Shown piece by piece: positions 1 through 13,939 of a stretch of 64,000 nucleotides of DNA. The notes under the pieces are model-generated. The model saw only the letters and a list, made by a program, of their open reading frames with translations. It had not been told where the DNA came from and searched no databases. Source of the stretch: Tipula vernalis (Eukaryota > Arthropoda > Insecta > Diptera > Tipulidae). The stretch lies in assembly GCA_958295665.1 (NCBI GenBank), contig OY282558.1:68684789-68748788 (forward strand), in the 5' to 3' direction. Made by a program: the position numbers and the translations under genes. Numbering within the stretch: position 1 is the first letter of the stretch; every line of letters begins with the position of its first letter.

Positions 1-1021
1 AACGCTCCGATTACGTTGGTCAATAGCTCTATCAATAGGCTTCAGGATCTGTATTTATTTTGCCAACTTGCATTTGGATTGCTCGAATATTTCTAAACAT
101 TTCATAGAAAATTCGATTTTATTGAAATTCAACTGGGCTATAGCCCACAGATTTTGAACGGTCAAAATCTAAAACGCTCCGATTACGTTGGTCAATAGCT
201 CTATCAATAGGCTTCAGGATCTGTATTTATTTTGCCAACTTGCATTTGGATTGCTCGAATATTTCTAAACATTTCATAGAAAATTCGATTTTATTGAAAA
301 TCAACTGGGCTATAGCCCACAGATTTTGAACGGTAAAAATCTAAAACGCTCCGATTACGTTGATCAATAGCTCTATCAATAGGCTTCAGGATCTGTATTT
401 AGATTAACAAATTGCATTTGGATTGCTCGAATATTTCTAAACATTTCATAGAAAATTCGATTTTATTGAAAATCAACTGGGCTATAGCCCACAGATTTTG
501 AACGGTAAAAATCTAAAACGCTCCGATTACGTTGATCAATAGCTCTATCAATAGGCTTCAGGATCTGTATTTATTTTGCCAACTTGCATTTGGATTGCTC
601 GAATATTTCTAAACATATCATAGAAAACTCGATTTTATTGAAATTCAACTGGGCTATAGCCCACAGATTTTGAACGGTAAAAATCTAAAACGCTCCGATT
701 ACGTTGGTCAATAGCTCTATCAATAGGCTTCAGGATCTGTATTTATTTTGCCAACTTGCATTTGGATTGCTCGAATATTTCGAAACATTTCATAGAAAAT
801 TCGATTTTATTGAAAATCAACTGGGATATAGCCCACAGATTTTGAACGGTAAAAATCTAAAACGCTCAGATAACATTGGTCAAAAGCTCTATCTATAGGC
901 TTCAGGATCTGTATTTATTTTGCCAAATTCCATTTGGATTGCTCGAATATTTCTAAACATTTCATAGAAAATTCGATTTTATTGAAAATCAACTGGGCTA
1001 TAGCCCACAGATTTTGAACGG

Positions 1022-2259
1022 TAAAAATCTAAAACGCTCCGATTACGTTGGTCAATAGCTCTATCAATAGGCTTCAGGATCTGTATTTATTTTGTCAACT
1101 TGCATTTAGATTGCTCGAATATTTCCACACATAAGACGCTCCGAATATGTTGTTCAATAGCTCTATCAATAGGCTTCAGGATCTGTATTTAGATTAACAA
1201 ATTGCATTTGGATTGCTCGAATATTTCTAAACATTTCATAGAAAATTCGATTTTATTGAAAATCAACTGGGCTATAGCCCACAGATTTTGAACGGTAAAA
1301 ATCTAAAACGCTCCGATTATGTTGATCAATAGCTCTATCAATAGGCTTCAGGATCTGTATTTATTTTGCCAACTTGCATTTGGATTGCTCGAATATTTCT
1401 AAACATTTCATAGAAAATTCGATTTTATTGAAATTCAACTGGGCTATAGCCCACAGATTTTGAACGGTCAAAATCTAAAACGCTCCGATTACGTTGGTCA
1501 ATAGCTCTATCAATAGGCTTCAGGATCTGTATTTATTTTGCCAACTTGCATTTGGATTGCTCGAATATTTCTAAACATTTCATAGAAAACTCGATTTTAT
1601 TGAAATTCAACTGTGCTTATAGCCCACAGATTTTGAACGGTAAAAATCTAAAACGCTCCGATTACGTTGGTCAATAGCTCTATCAATAGGCTTCAGGATC
1701 TGTATTTATTTTGTCAACTTGCATTTAGATTGCTCGAATATTTCCACACATAAGACGCTCCGAATATGTTGTTCAATAGCTCTATCAATAGGCTTCAGGA
1801 TCTGTATTTAGATTAACAAATTGCATTTGGATTGCTCGAATATTTCTAAACATTTCATAGAAAATTCGATTTTATTGAAAATCAACTGGGCTATAGCCCA
1901 CAGATTTTGAACGGTAAAAATCTAAAACGCTCCGATTATGTTGATCAATAGCTCTATCAATAGGCTTCAGGATCTGTATTTATTTTGCCAACTTGCATTT
2001 GGATTGCTCGAATATTTCTAAACATTTCATAGAAAATTCGATTTTATTGAAATTCAACTGGGCTATAGCCCACAGATTTTGAACGGTCAAAATCTAAAAC
2101 GCTCCGATTACGTTGGTCAATAGCTCTATCAATAGGCTTCAGGATCTGTATTTATTTTGCCAACTTGCATTTGGATTGCTCGAATATTTCTAAACATTTC
2201 ATAGAAAACTCGATTTTATTGAAATTCAACTGTGCTTATAGCCCACAGATTTTGAACGG
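1022..2259 (+). repeat. Satellite higher-order repeat zone A, period 619 bp
   Basis: A block of three full monomers plus one truncated monomer occurs twice in tandem. Two independent markers recur exactly 619 bases apart: the junction ATTTCCACACATAAGACG at 1121 and 1740, and the variant CTGTGCTTAT at 1611 and 2230. This shows a recent duplication of the multimer, not of single monomers. Confidence 0.85.
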
Positions 2260-2280
2260 TAAAAATCTAAAACGCTCCGA

Positions 2281-5200
2281 TTACGTTGGTCAATTGCTCT
2301 ATCAATAGGCTTCAGGATCTGTATTTATTTTGCCAACTTGCATTTGGATTGCTCGAATATTTCTAAACATTTCTTAGAAAATTCTATTTTATTGAAAATC
2401 AACTGGGCTATAGCCCACAGATTTTGAACGGTAAAAGTCTAAAACGCTCCGATTACGTTGGTCAATAGCTGTATCAATAGGCTTCAGGATCTGTATTTAT
2501 TTTGCCAACTTGCATTTGGATTGCTCGAATATTTCTAAACATTTCATAGAAAATTCGATTTTATTGAAAATCAACTGGGCTATAGCCCACAGATTTTGAA
2601 CGGTAAAAATCTAAAACGCTCCGATTACGTTGGTCAATAGCTCTATCAATAGGCTTCAGGATCTGTATTTATTTTGCCAACTTGCATTTGGATTGCTCGA
2701 ATATTTCTAAACATTTCATAGAAAATTCGATTTTATTGAAAACCAACTGGGCTATAGCCCACATATTTTGAACGGTAAAAATTTAAAACGCTCCGATTAC
2801 GTTGGTCAATAGCTCTATCAATAGGCTTCAGGATCTGTATTTATTTTGCCAACTTGCATTTGGATTGCTCGAATATTTCTAAACATTTCATAGAAAATTC
2901 GATTTTATTGAAAATCAACTGGGCTATAGCCCACAGATTTTGAACGGTAAAAATCTAAAACGCTCCGATTACGTTGGTCAATAGCTCTATCAATAGGCTT
3001 CAGGATCTGTATTTATTTTGCCAACTTGCATTTGGATTGCTCGAATATTTCTAAACATTTCATAGAAAATTCGATTTTATTGAAAATCAACTGGGCTATA
3101 GCCCACAGATTTTGAACGGTCAAAATCTAAAACGCTCCGATTACGTTGGTCAATAGCTCTATCAATAGGCTTCAGGATCTGTATTTATTTTGCCAACTTG
3201 CATTTGGATTGCTCGAATATTTCTAAACATTTCATAGAAAATTTGATTTTATTGAAAATCAACTGGGCTATAGCCCACAGATTTTGAACGGTAAAAATCT
3301 GAAACGCTCCGATCACGTTGGTCAATAGCTCTATCAATAGGCTTCAGGATCTGTATTTATTTTGCCAACTTGCATTTGGATTGCTCGAATATTTCGAAAC
3401 ATTTCATAGAAAATTCGATTTTATTGAAAATCAACTGGGCTATAGCCCACAGATTTTGAACGGTAAAAATCTAAAACGCTCCGATTACGTTGGTCAATAT
3501 CTCTATCAATAGGCTTCAGGATCTGTATTTATTTTGCCAACTTGCATTTGGATTGCTCGAATATTTCTAAACATTTCATAGAAAATCCGATTTTATTGAA
3601 AATCATCTGGGCTATAGCCCACAGATTTTGAACGGTAAAAATCTAAAACTTGCCAACTTGCATTTGGATTTCTCGAATATTTCTAAACATTTCATAGAAA
3701 ATTCGATTTTATTGAAAATCAACTGGGCTATAGCCCACAGATTTTGAACGGTAAAAATCTAAAACGCTCCGATGACGTTGATCAATAGCTCTATCAATAG
3801 GCTTCAGGATCTGTATTTATTTTGCCAACTTGCATTTGGATTGCTCGAATATTTCTAAACATTTCATAGAAAATTCGATTTTATTGAAATTCAACTGTGC
3901 TTATAGCCCACAGATTTTGAACGGTAAAAATCTAAAACGCTCCGATTACGTTGGTCAATAGCTCTATCAATAGGCTTCAGGATCTGTATTTATTTTGCCA
4001 ACTTGCATTTGGATTGCTCGAATATTTCTAAATATTTCATGGAAAATTCTATTTTATTGAAAACCAACTGGGCTATAGCCCACATATTTTGAACGGTAAA
4101 AATCTAAAACGCTCCGATTACGTTGGTCAATAGCTCTATCAATAGGCTTCAGGATCTGTATTTATTTTGCCAACTTGCATTTGGATTGCTCGAATATTTC
4201 TAAACATTTCATAGAAAATTCGATTTTATTGAAAATCAACTGGGCTATAGCCCACAGATTTTGAACGGTAAAAATCTAAAACGCTCCGATAACGTTGATC
4301 AATAGCTCTATCAATAGGCTTCAGGATCTGTATTTATTTTGCCAACTTGCATTTGGATTGCTCGAATATTTCTAAACATTTCATAGAAAATTCGATTTTA
4401 TTGAAATTCAACTGTGCTTATAGCCCACAGATTTTGAACGGTAAAAATCTAAAACGCTCCGATTACGTTGGTCAATAGCTCTATCAATAGGCTTCAGGAT
4501 CTGTATTTATTTTGCCAACTTGCATTTGGATTGCTCGAATATTTCTAAACATTTCTTAGAAAATTCTATTTTATTGAAAATCAACTGGGCTATAGCCCAC
4601 AGATTTTGAACGGTAAAAGTCTAAAACGCTCCGATTACGTTGGTCAATAGCTGTATCAATAGGCTTCAGGATCTGTATTTATTTTGCCAACTTGCATTTG
4701 GATTGCTCGAATATTTCTAAACATTTCATAGAAAATTCGATTTTATTGAAAATCAACTGGGCTATAGCCCACAGATTTTGAACGGTAAAAATCTAAAATG
4801 CTCCGATTACGTTGGTCAATAGCTCTATCAATAGGCTTCAGGATCTGTATTTATTTTGCCAACTTGCATTTGGATTGCTCGAATATTTCTAAACATTTCA
4901 TAGAAAATTCGATTTTATTGAAAACCTACTGGGCTATAGCCCACAGATTTTGAACGGTAAAAATCTAAAACGCTCCGATTACGTTGGTCAATAGCTCTAT
5001 CAATAGGCTTCAGGATCTGTATTTATTTTGCCAACTTGCATTTGGATTGCTCGAATATTTCTAAACATTTCATAGAAAATTCGATTTTATTGAAAATCAA
5101 CTGGGCTATAGCCCGCAGATTTTGAACGGTAAAAATCTAAAACGCTCCGATTACGTTGGTCAATAGCTCTATCAATAGGCTTCAGGATCTGTATTTATTT

Positions 5201-8200
5201 TGCCAACTTGCATTTGGATTGCTCGAATATTTCTAAACATTTCATAGAAAATTCGATTTTATTGAAAATCAACTGGGCTATAGCCCACAGATTTTGAACG
5301 GTAAAAATCTAAAACGCTCCGATTACGTTGGTCAATATCTCTATCAATAGGCTTCAGGATCTGTATTTATTTTGCCAACTTGCATTTGGATTGCTCGAAT
5401 ATTTCTAAACATTTCATAGAAAATTCGATTTTATTGAAAATCAACTGGGCTATAGCCCACAGATTTTGAACGGTAAAAATCTGAAACGCTCCGATCACGT
5501 TGGTCAATAGCTCTATCAATAGGCTTCAGGATCTGTATTTATTTTGCCAACTTGCATTTGGATTGCTCGAATATTTCGAAACATTTCATAGAAAATTCGA
5601 TTTTATTGAAAATCAACTGGGCTATAGCCCACAGATTTTGAACGGTAAAAATCTAAAACGCTCCGATTACGTTGGTCAATAGCTCTATCAATAGGCTTCA
5701 GGATCTGTATTTATTTTGCCAACTTGCATTTGGGTTGCTCGAATATTTCTAAACATTTCATAGAAAATTCGATTTTATTGAAAATCAACTGGGCTATAGC
5801 CCACAGATTTTGAACGGTAAAAATCTAAAACTTGCCAACTTGCATTTGGATTTCTCGAATATTTCTAAACATTTCATAGAAAATTCGATTTTATTGAAAA
5901 TCAACTGGGCTATAGCCCACAGATTTTGAACGGTAAAAATCTGAAACGCTCCGATCACGTTGGTCAATAGCTCTATCAATAGGCTTCAGGATCTGTATTT
6001 ATTTTGCCAACTTGCATTTGGATTGCTCGAATATTTCGAAACATTTCATAGAAAATTCGATTTTATTGAAAATCAACTGGGCTATAGCCCGCAGATTTTG
6101 AACGGTAAAAATCTAAAACGCTCCGATTACGTTGGTCAATAGCTCTATCAATAGGCTTCAGGATCTGTATTTATTTTGCCAACTTGCATTTGGATTGCTC
6201 GAATATTTCTAAACATTTCATAGAAAATTCGATTTTATTGAAAATCAACTGGGCTATAGCCCACAGATTTTGAACGGTAAAAATCTAAAACGCTCCGATA
6301 ACGTTGATCAATAGCTCTATCAATAGGCTTCAGGATCTGTATTTATTTTGCCAACTTGCATTTGGATTGCTCGAATATTTCTAAACATTTCATAGAAAAT
6401 TCGATTTTATTGAAAATCAACTGGGCTATAGCCCACAGATTTTGAACGGTAAAAATCTGAAACGCTCCGATCACGTTGGTCAATAGCTCTATCAATAGGC
6501 TTCAGGATCTGTATTTATTTTGCCAACTTGCATTTGGATTGCTCGAATATTTCGAAACATTTCATAGAAAATTCGATTTTATTGAAAATCAACTGGGCTA
6601 TAGCCCACAGATTTTGAACGGTAAAAATCTGAAATGCTCCGATCACGTTGGTCAATAGCTCTATCAATAGGCTTCAGGATCTGTATTTATTTTGCCAACT
6701 TGCATTTGGATTGCTCGAATATTTCTAAACATTTCATAGAAAATTCGATTTTATTGAAAATCAACTGGGCTATAGCCCACAGATTTTGAACGGTAAAAAT
6801 CTGAAACGCTCCGATCACGTTGGTCAATAGCTCTATCAATAGGCTTCAGGATCTGTATTTATTTTGCCAACTTGCATTTGGATTGCTCGAATATTTCGAA
6901 ACATTTCATAGAAAATTCGATTTTATTGAAAATCAACTGGGCTATAGCCCGCAGATTTTGAACGGTAAAAATCTAAAACGCTCCGATTACGTTGGTCAAT
7001 AGCTCTATCAATAGGCTTCAGGATCTGTATTTATTTTGCCAACTTGCATTTGGATTGCTCGAATATTTCTAAACATTTCATAGAAAATTCGATTTTATTG
7101 AAAATCAACTGGGCTATAGCCCACAGATTTTGAACGGTAAAAATCTAAAACGCTCCGATAACGTTGATCAATAGCTCTATCAATAGGCTTCAGGATCTGT
7201 ATTTATTTTGCCAACTTGCATTTGGATTGCTCGAATATTTCTAAACATTTCATAGAAAATTCGATTTTATTGAAATTCAACTGTGCTTATAGCCCACAGA
7301 TTTTGAACGGTAAAAATCTAAAACGCTCCGATTACGTTGGTCAATAGCTCTATCAATAGGCTTCAGGATCTGTATTTATTTTGCCAACTTGCATTTGGAT
7401 TGCTCGAATATTTCTAAACATTTCTTAGAAAATTCTATTTTATTGAAAATCAACTGGGCTATAGCCCACAGATTTTGAACGGTAAAAGTCTAAAACGCTC
7501 CGATTACGTTGGTCAATAGCTGTATCAATAGGCTTCAGGATCTGTATTTATTTTGCCAACTTGCATTTGGATTGCTCGAATATTTCTAAACATTTCATAG
7601 AAAATTCGATTTTATTGAAAATCAACTGGGCTATAGCCCACAGATTTTGAACGGTAAAAATCTAAAATGCTCCGATTACGTTGGTCAATAGCTCTATCAA
7701 TAGGCTTCAGGATCTGTATTTATTTTGCCAACTTGCATTTGGATTGCTCGAATATTTCTAAACATTTCATAGAAAATTCGATTTTATTGAAAACCAACTG
7801 GGCTATAGCCCACATATTTTGAACGGTAAAAATCTAAAACGCTCCGATTACGTTGGTCAATAGCTCTATCAATAGGCTTCAGGATCTGTATTTATTTTGC
7901 CAACTTGCATTTGGATTGCTCGAATATTTCTAAACATTTCATAGAAAATTCGATTTTATTGAAAATCAACTGGGCTATAGCCCGCAGATTTTGAACGGTA
8001 AAAATCTAAAACGCTCCGATTACGTTGGTCAATAGCTCTATCAATAGGCTTCAGGATCTGTATTTATTTTGCCAACTTGCATTTGGATTGCTCGAATATT
8101 TCTAAACATTTCATAGAAAATTCGATTTTATTGAAAATCAACTGGGCTATAGCCCACAGATTTTGAACGGTAAAAATCTAAAACGCTCCGATTACGTTGG

Positions 8201-8810
8201 TCAATAGCTCTATCAATAGGCTTCAGGATCTGTATTTATTTTGCCAACTTGCATTTGGATTGCTCGAATATTTCTAAACATTTCATAGAAAATTCGATTT
8301 TATTGAAAATCAACTGGGCTATAGCCCACAGATTTTGAACGGTAAAAATCTGAAACGCTCCGATCACGTTGGTCAATAGCTCTATCAATAGGCTTCAGGA
8401 TCTGTATTTATTTTGCCAACTTGCATTTGGATTGCTCGAATATTTCGAAACATTTCATAGAAAATTCGATTTTATTGAAAATCAACTGGGCTATAGCCCA
8501 CAGATTTTGAATGGTAAAAATCTAAAATGCTCCGATTACGTTGGTCAATAGCTCTATCAATAGGCTTCAGGATCTGTATTTATTTTGCCAACTTGCATTT
8601 GGATTGCTCGAATATTTCTAAACATTTCATAGAAAATTCGATTTTATTGAAAATCAACTGGGCTATAGCCCACAGATTTTGAACGGTAAAAATCTAAAAC
8701 TTGCCAACTTGCATTTGGATTTCTCGAATATTTCTAAACATTTCATAGAAAATTCGATTTTATTGAAAATCAACTGGGCTATAGCCCACAGATTTTGAAC
8801 GGTAAAAATC
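2281..8810 (+). repeat. Satellite higher-order repeat zone B, 2182 and 2869 bp
   Basis: Three unrelated markers give the same spacings. The variant CTGTATC is at 2469, 4651 and 7520. The 116-base truncated monomer is at 3642, 5824 and 8693. The TCGAAAC monomer that opens a 60-codon frame starts at 3318, 5500 and 8369. Each set is spaced 2182 then 2869 bases. 2182 equals twelve full monomers plus one truncated monomer plus about 2 bases. The second block is longer by 687 bases, about four extra monomers, matching the repeated TCGAAAC monomers at 5960, 6476 and 6820. Confidence 0.88.
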
Positions 8811-9499
8811 TAAAACGCTCCGATTACGTTGGTCCATAGCTCTATCAATAGGCTTCAGGATCTGTATTTATTTTGCCAACTTGCATTTGGATTGCTCGAA
8901 TATTTCTAAACATTTCACAGAAAATTCGATTTTATTGAAAATCAACTGGGCTATAGCCCACAGATTTTGAACGGTAAAAATCTAAAACGCTCCGATTACG
9001 TTGGTCAATAGCTCTATCAATAGGCTTCAGGATCTGTATTTATTTTGCCAACTTGCATTTGGATTGCTCGAATATTTCTAAACATTTCATAGAAAATTCG
9101 ATTTTATTGAAAATCAACTGGGCTATAGCCCACAGATTTTGAACGGTAAAAATCTGAAACGCTCCGATCACGTTGGTCAATAGCTCAATCAATAGGCTTC
9201 AGGATCTGTATTTATTTTGCCAACTTGCATTTGGATTGCTCGAATATTTCTAAACATTTCATAGAAAATTCGATTTTATTGAAAATCAACTGGGCTATAG
9301 CCCACAGATTTTCAACGGTAAAAATCTAAAACGCTCCGATTACGTTGGTCAATAGCTCTATCAATAGGCTTCAGGATCTGTATTTATTTTGCCAACTTGC
9401 ATTTGGATTGCTCGAATATTTCTAAACATTTCATAGAAAATTCGATTTTATTGAAAATCAACTGGGCTATAGCCCACAGATTTTGAACGGTAAAAATCT

Positions 9500-12400
9500 A
9501 AAACGCTCCGATTACGTTGGTCAATAGCTCTATCAATAGGCTTCAGGATCTGTATTTATTTTGCCAACTTGCATTTGGATTGCTCGAATATTTCTAAACA
9601 TTTCATAGAAAATTCGATTTTATTGAAAATCAACTGGGCTATAGCCCACAGATTTTGAACGGTAAAAATCTGAAACGCTCCAATCACGTTGGTCAATAGG
9701 CTTCAGGATCTGTATTTATTTTGCCAAATTGCATTGGATTGCTCGTATATTTCTAAACATTTCATAGAAAATTCGATTTTATTGAAAATCAACTGGGCTA
9801 TAGCCCACAGATTTTGAACGGTAAAAATCTAAAACGCTCCGATTACGTTGGTCAATAGCTCTATCAATAGGCTTCAGGATTTGTATTTATTTTGCCAACT
9901 TGCATTTGGATTGCTCGAATATTTCTAAACATTTCATAGAAAATTCGATTTTATTGAAAATCAACTGGGCTATAGCCCACAGATTTTGAACGGTAAAAAT
10001 CTAATACGCTCCGATTACGTTGGTCCATAGCTCTATCAATAGGCTTCTTCAGGATCTGTATTTATTTTGCCAACTTGCATTTGGATTGCTCGAATATTTC
10101 TAAACATTTCATAGAAAATTCGATTTAATTGAAAATCAACTGGGCTATAGCCCACAGATTTTGAACGGTAAAAATCTAAAACGCTCCGATTACGTTGGTC
10201 AATAGCTCTATCAATAGGCTTCAGGATCTGTATTTATTTTGCCAACTTGCATTTGGATTGCTCGAATATTTCGAAACATTTCATAGAAAATTCGATTTTA
10301 TTGAAAATCAACTGGGCTATAGCCCACAGATTTTGAACGGTAAAAATCTGAAACGCTGCGATCACGTTGGTCAATAGCTCAATCAATAGGCTTCAGGATC
10401 TGTATTTATTTTGCCAACTTGCATTTGGATTGCTCGAATATTTCTAAACATTTCATAGAAAATTCGATTTTATTGAAAATCAACTGGGCTATAGCCCACA
10501 GATTTTGAACGGTAAAAATCTGAAACGCTCCAATCACGTTGGTCAATAGGCTTCAGGATCTGTATTTATTTTGCCAAATTGCATTGGATTGCTCGTATAT
10601 TTCTAAACATTTCATAGAAAATTCGATTTTATTGAAAATCAACTGGGCTATAGCCCACAGATTTTGAACGGTAAAAATCTAAAACGCTCCGATTACGTTG
10701 GTCAATAGCTCTATCAATAGGCTTCAGGATTTGTATTTATTTTGCCAACTTGCATTTGGATTGCTCGAATATTTCTAAACATTTCATAGAAAATTCGATT
10801 TTATTGAAAATCAACTGGGCTATAGCCCACAGATTCTGAACGGTAAAAATCTAAAACTTGCCAACTTGCATTTGGATTTCTCGAATATTTCTAAACATTT
10901 CATAGAAAATTCGATTTTATTGAAAATCAACTGGGCTATAGCCCACAGATTTTGAACGGTAAAAATCTAAAACGCTCCGATTACGTTGGTCAATAGCTCT
11001 ATCAATAGGCTTCAGGATCTGTATTTATTTTGCCAACTTGCATTTGGATTGCTCGAATATTTCTAAACATTTCATAGAAAATTCGATTTTATTGAAAATC
11101 AACTGGGCTATAGCCCACAGATTTTGAACGGTAAAAATCTGAAACGCTCCAATCACGTTGGTCAATAGGCTTCAGGATCTGTATTTATATTAACAAATTG
11201 CATTTGGATTGCTCGAATATTTCTAAACATTTCATAGAAAATTCGATTTTATTGAAAATCAACTGGGCTATAGCCCACAGATTTTGAACGGTAAAAATCT
11301 AAAACGCTCCGATTACGTTGATCAATATCTCTATCAATAGGCTTCAGGATCTGTATTTATTTTGCCAACTTGCATTTGGATTGCTCGAATATTTCTAAAC
11401 ATTTCACAGAAAATTCGATTTTATTGAAAATCAACTGGGCTATAGCCCACAGATTTTGAACGGTAAAAATCTAAAACGCTCCGATTACGTTGGTCAATAG
11501 CTCTATCAATAGGCTTCAGGATCTGTATTTATTTTGCCAACTTGCATTTGGATTGCTCGAATATTTCTAAACATTTCATAGAAAATTCGATTTTATTGAA
11601 AATCAACTGGGCTATAGCCCACAGATTTTGAACGGTAAAAATCTGAAACGCTCCGATTACGTTGGTCAATAGCTCAATCAATAGGCTTCAGGATCTGTAT
11701 TTATTTTGCCAACTTGCATTTGGATTGCTCGAATATTTCGAAACATTTCATAGAAAATTCGATTTTATTGAAAATCAACTGGGCTATAGCCCACAGATTT
11801 TGAACGGTAAAAATCTAAAACGCTCCGATTACGTTGGTCAATAGCTCTATCAATAGGCTTCAGGATCTGTATTTATTTTGCCAACTTGCATTTGGATTGC
11901 TCGAATATTTCTAAACATTTCATAGAAAATTCGATTTTATTGAAAATCAACTGGGCTATAGCCCACAGATTTTGAACGGTAAAAATCTGAAACGCTCCAA
12001 TCACGTTGGTCAATAGGCTTCAGGATCTGTATTTATTTTGCCAAATTGCATTGGATTGCTCGAATATTTCTAAACATTTCATAGAAAATTCGATTTTATT
12101 GAAAATCAACTGGGCTATAGCCCACAGATTTTGAACGGTAAAAATCTAAAACGCTCCGATTACGTTGGTCAATAGCTCTATCAATAGGCTTCAGGATCTG
12201 TATTTATTTTGCCAACTTGCATTTGGATTGCTCGAATATTTCTAAACATTTCATAGAAAATTCGATTTTATTGAAAATCAACTGGGCTATAGCCCACAGA
12301 TTTTGAACGGTAAAAATCTAAAACGCTCGGATTACGTTGGTCAATAGCTCTATCAATAGGCTTCAGGATCTGTATTTATTTTGCCAACTTGCATTTGGAT

Positions 12401-13900
12401 TGCTCGAATATTTCTAAACATTTCATAGAAAATTCGATTTTATTGAAAATCAACTGGGCTATAGCCCACAGATTTTGAACGGTAAAAATCTAAAACGCTC
12501 CGATTACGTTGGTCAATAGCTCTATCAATAGGCTTCAGGATCTGTATTTATTTTGCCAACTTGCATTTGGATTGCTCGAATATTTCTAAACATTTCATAG
12601 AAAATTCGATTTTATTGAAAATCAACTGGGCTATAGCCCACAGATTTTGAACGGTAAAAATCTAAAACTTGCCAACTTGCATTTGGATTTCTCGAATATT
12701 TCTAAACATTTCATAGAAAATTCGATTTTATTGAAAATCAACTGGGCTATAGCCCACAGATTTTGAACGGTAAAAATCTAAAACGCTCCGATTACGTTGG
12801 TCAATAGCTCTATCAATAGGCTTCAGGATCTGTATTTATTTTGCCAACTTGCATTTGGATTGCTCGAATATTTCTAAACATTTCATAGAAAATTCGATTT
12901 TATTGAAAATCAACTGGGCTATAGCCCACAGATTTTGAACGGTAAAAATCTGAAACGCTCCAATCACGTTGGTCAATAGGCTTCAGGATCTGTATTTATT
13001 TTGCCAAATTGCATTGGATTGCTCGAATATTTCTAAACATTTCATAGAAAATTCGATTTAATTGAAAATCAACTGGGCTATAGCCCACAGATTTTGAACG
13101 GTAAAAATCTAAAACGCTCCGATTACGTTGGTCAATAGCTCTATCAATAGGCTTCAGGATCTGTATTTATTTTGCCAACTTGCATTTGGATTGCTCGAAT
13201 ATTTCTAAACATTTCATAGAAAATTCGATTTTATTGAAAATCAACTGGGCTATAGCCCACAGATTTTGAACGGTAAAAATCTAAAACGCTCGGATTACGT
13301 TGGTCAATAGCTCTATCAATAGGCTTCAGGATCTGTATTTATTTTGCCAACTTGCATTTGGATTGCTCGAATATTTCTAAACATTTCATAGAAAATTCGA
13401 TTTTATTGAAAATCAACTGGGCTATAGCCCACAGATTTTGAACGGTAAAAATCTAAAACGCTCCGATTACGTTGGTCAATAGCTCTATCAATAGGCTTCA
13501 GGATCTGTATTTATTTTGCCAACTTGCATTTGGATTGCTCGAATATTTCTAAACATTTCATAGAAAATTCGATTTTATTGAAAATCAACTGGGCTATAGC
13601 CCACAGATTTTGAACGGTAAAAATCTAAAACGCTCCGATTACGTTGGTCAATAGCTCTATCAATAGGCTTCAGGATCTGTATTTATTTTTCCAACTTGCA
13701 TTTGGATTGCTCGAATATTTCTAAACATTTCATAGAAAATTCGATTTTATTGAAAATCAACTGGGCTATAGCCCACAGATTTTGAACGGTAAAAATCTAA
13801 AACGCTCCGATTACGTTGGTCAATAGCTCTATCAATAGGCTTCAGGATCTGTATTTATTTTGCCAACTTGCATTTGGGTTGCACGAATATTTCTAAACAC
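9500..13900 (+). repeat. Satellite higher-order repeat zone C, 850 and 963 bp
   Basis: Monomers lacking about 13 bases (junction CAATCACGTTGGTCAATAGG) occur at 9681, 10531, 11151, 11998 and 12961. The 9681 and 10531 copies share the private change GCTCGTATATT and lie 850 bases apart, which fits four full monomers, one short monomer and a 3-base insertion (CTTCTTC near 10046). The 11998 and 12961 copies lie 963 bases apart, which equals four full monomers plus one 159-base and one 116-base monomer. This zone was amplified separately from zones A and B. Confidence 0.75.
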
Positions 13901-13939
13901 TTCATAGAAAATTCGATTTTATTAAAAATCAACTGGGCT

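Larger units (their letters stand above)
1..13939 (+). repeat. 172-bp satellite DNA array, about 80 monomers
   Basis: Head-to-tail monomers repeat every 172 bases: the phrase AACGCTCC recurs at 1, 173 and 345, and the same spacing continues to the right edge. Monomers differ by few substitutions. Each normally contains a perfect 14-base palindrome (TGGGCTATAGCCCA) and a small inverted repeat (GATTTT-ATTG-AAAATC). Shortened monomers recur: a 116-base form lacking about 56 bases (near 3642, 5824, 8693, 10850, 12661) and a form about 13 bases short (near 9681, 10531, 11151, 11998, 12961). The last monomer (13860-13939) is more diverged and stops abruptly. The array continues past the left edge. 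A monomer of about one nucleosome repeat fits centromeric or pericentromeric satellites, but that location is inference. Confidence 0.97.

Noticed and set aside
704..11844. Recurring 60-64-codon ORFs in the satellite as protein-coding genes
   Set aside because: They arise from one substitution in a 172-base monomer, use the repeat in one frame only, and the period shifts frame each copy; no selection signal can be claimed.
1..13939. Regular repeats as a CRISPR array
   Set aside because: The whole 172-bp unit is conserved with no unique spacers, and the genome is eukaryotic.
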